A stretch of 64,000 nucleotides of DNA, taken from DATFQE01 sp963733845 (GTDB lineage Bacteria; Actinomycetota; Thermoleophilia; Gaiellales; Gaiellaceae). The notes under the pieces are model-generated. The model made no database searches. It saw only the letters and a list, made by a program, of their open reading frames with translations, and had not been told where the DNA came from. Positions 62,506 to 64,000 of the stretch are shown here, piece by piece. The number at the start of each line of letters is the position of its first letter. Positions within the stretch are counted from its first letter, which is position 1. The stretch covers positions 310,001 to 374,000 of the forward strand of contig CAVTEM010000012.1 in NCBI GenBank assembly GCA_963733845.1, given 5' to 3'. Position numbers and translations under genes: made by a program.

Positions 62506-64000
62506 CGCTCGTCCTCGGCGTCTACCTGCTTGCCGGGGTCGCCGCGACCTGGCCGGCGCTGCGCGAGGCCGACAACAGCTTCCTCGCCCAGGGCCTGCCC
62601 GCCCGCGGGGAGACCGCGCCGGGCGATCACCTGCAGACGCTCTGGCAGCTGTGGCTGCCGGGCCACCAGGTCGAACGTGGCGCAGCGCCATGGCTCGACC
62701 CGTACAGCTTCCAGCCCGAGGTCGAGCCGCGGCCCAACTTCGCCGGCTGGCCGTTCGGGCTCGTCTTCTGGCCCCTTTTCGCCCTGCTCGGGGCCGTGCT
62801 CGCCTGGAACGCGTTCGTGCTCCTGTCCTTCGTCGGCGCCGGTGTGTTCACCTTCCTCTGGCTGCGCGAGCTGCGGCTGGAGCCGGGGGGCGCGCTCGCG
62901 GGCGGGCTCGCCTTCGCGCTCGCCCCGTACCTGGTCACGCAGGGCGCGATGGGCCATCTGATCGCCCCGGTCTCGATGCTGCTGCCGCTCGCGCTGTACG
63001 CGTTCGAGCGCTCGCGTGAAACTGGGACGCATAGCGTATGGGTCGTGGTCGCCGCCGCCGCGCTGGCGTCGATCCCGCTCTCCGGCCAGGTACACCTCGC
63101 ACTCGGCGCCGTGCCGTTCTTCGTCGCGTACGCCCTGCTGCGCCCGCCCGTACGGATCGCGTCGCTGGCGGGCACGGCGCTGACGGCCTGCTTCGCCGCC
63201 CTCGCCGTCTACGTCGCAGCTATCCGCGGCTCCGTCGGCTCGGGCGGTCGCTCGTTCGAGCAGGTCGAGCGCTACTCGGCCGAGCTGCTCGACTTCCTCG
63301 CCCGCGACCCGCGCCACGGCCTCGAGAGCGCCGTCCTCGTCGGCTGGCTTCTCCCTCTGGTCGCGCTGGTGGGGCTCGTCGCGCTGGTCCTCCAGGGCCG
63401 GAACCGCCTGGCCATCGCGCTGACGGGAGGCGTATTGGTGCCGTGTCTGCTCGCACTCGGCGCCACCTTGCCCCGCTACCGGGAGGTGTGGGAGCACCTG
63501 CCCGGCCTCGGCGAGACCCGCGTGCCCGGGCGGCTGATGCCGATCGCGTGCCTCTGCCTCGCCGCGCTCGCGGGGGTCGCCGCCGACCGGCTCCGGCGGC
63601 CGGCGCTGGTCGGCGTGCTGCTCGTCCTGCTGGTCCTCGACCTCCGTCTCGGCGTCACGCGCTACCGGCCGAGCGCGGCCGATCCGGACAACGCCGCGTA
63701 CGCCGCGCTCCGCGAGCAGGGGCCTGGGCGCCTGCTCGAGCTGCCGGTGCACCTGCCCGACCGGCAGGAGGCGAGCGTCTACCTCCAGTACGCGCTGCAG
63801 GCCCCGAGGGAGCGCCCGGCCGGTTACTCGACGACGGCCCCGCTCGAGGCGGACGCGGTGGTCAGGCGCCTGCGCGACGACCCGTGCTCGGCCCGCGAGC
63901 TGGGGGTGCGCTACCTGGCGGTCTTCGCGCCCGCCGGGCGGCCGTGCTCAGGCACCCTGGTCGGCGAGGACGGCGGCGTCCGCGTCTTCCGGCTCAGGCA
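62439..64000 (+). CDS. Large polytopic membrane protein, glycosyltransferase-like (partial, 3' end outside window)
   Basis: The frame is open from ATG 62439 to the window edge (520 codons). A basic N-terminus (A-L-R-R-R-R) precedes a first span at about residues 22-40, then D-H-L-Q-T-L-W-Q-L-W, and eight or more further helices, ending in a soluble domain (R-L-L-E-L-P-V-H-L, Y-L-A-V-F-A). The acidic residue in the first extracytoplasmic loop and the overall layout recall GT-C or YfhO-like membrane glycosyltransferases; assignment is tentative. The start overlaps the peroxiredoxin end by 67 nt; no nearer start codon exists in frame. Confidence 0.7.
   Translation, partial: MALRRRRGTGPGPDRGRRAGVVALVLGVYLLAGVAATWPALREADNSFLAQGLPARGETAPGDHLQTLWQLWLPGHQVERGAAPWLDPYSFQPEVEPRPNFAGWPFGLVFWPLFALLGAVLAWNAFVLLSFVGAGVFTFLWLRELRLEPGGALAGGLAFALAPYLVTQGAMGHLIAPVSMLLPLALYAFERSRETGTHSVWVVVAAAALASIPLSGQVHLALGAVPFFVAYALLRPPVRIASLAGTALTACFAALAVYVAAIRGSVGSGGRSFEQVERYSAELLDFLARDPRHGLESAVLVGWLLPLVALVGLVALVLQGRNRLAIALTGGVLVPCLLALGATLPRYREVWEHLPGLGETRVPGRLMPIACLCLAALAGVAADRLRRPALVGVLLVLLVLDLRLGVTRYRPSAADPDNAAYAALREQGPGRLLELPVHLPDRQEASVYLQYALQAPRERPAGYSTTAPLEADAVVRRLRDDPCSARELGVRYLAVFAPAGRPCSGTLVGEDGGVRVFRLR

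Overview
The window is a chromosomal segment from a very GC-rich actinobacterium. Gene content and order (ndk-maf-mreBCD-mrdA, tig-clpP-clpX, Tat-type lipoprotein transporters, a divergent isoleucyl-tRNA synthetase of the MHxSWGN type) point most plausibly to the class Thermoleophilia (Gaiella/Solirubrobacter relatives). This placement is inference; no rRNA is present. Coding density is high and GTG/TTG starts are common. Many genes are coupled by ATGA, GTGA or TGATG overlaps. No stretch longer than 300 bases lacks a gene or RNA. The longest spacers are 45018-45262 (terminator-like hairpin plus the ispH leader), 24686-24880 (leader of a response regulator) and 23351-23566.

Layout. 1-15075: one long minus-strand block running tig > clpP > clpX > valS > reductase-like gene > folC > two small membrane genes > ndk > two SAM methyltransferases > maf > mreB > mreC > mreD > mrdA (cut by the window edge), i.e. 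protein quality control, translation, folate and cell elongation. 15210-19023: a sensor kinase, tRNA-Leu, a PRC-barrel protein, small hypotheticals and a VOC protein. 19036-23580: a small accessory island bounded by a 14-bp repeat of the tRNA-Arg 3' end. It holds an integrase remnant, a terminase-like HTH protein, duplicated HNH pieces with passenger genes, lipoproteins and zinc-binding proteins. 23662-24685: a D-2-hydroxyacid dehydrogenase and tRNA-His. 24881-32648: a tightly coupled receiver, histidine kinase and peptide-type ABC transporter operon. 32688-40821: a DJ-1/PfpI protein, an MFS exporter, three tandem CAP-domain secreted proteins, an AI-2E family protein, an HTH protein of probable foreign origin, CtaG and three tRNAs. 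40876-50825: a multi-GAF kinase with its receiver, ispH, ileS and thioredoxin. 50822-59059: a lipid kinase, Nudix, cNMP-binding protein, methyltransferase, a DUF1800-DUF1501-cupredoxin operon, a beta-lactamase fold protein, a RidA-like protein and a carboxylate-amine ligase. 59066-64000: paired palindromic operators, an ECF sigma factor, a membrane-anchored propeller protein, an M74-M14 double peptidase, a candidate selenocysteine peroxiredoxin and a large membrane protein open at the edge.

Two points matter for any reader. First, at least a dozen genes are broken by single-base frame changes, including the essential ileS and folC. This is best explained by residual indels in the assembly, so many reading frames here must be joined across frames. 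Second, the break in the peroxiredoxin gene at 62179 is of a different kind. It is an in-frame UGA exactly where the peroxidatic cysteine belongs, followed by a perfect 7-bp hairpin with a CGUGA loop, which is the expected layout of a bacterial selenoprotein gene.
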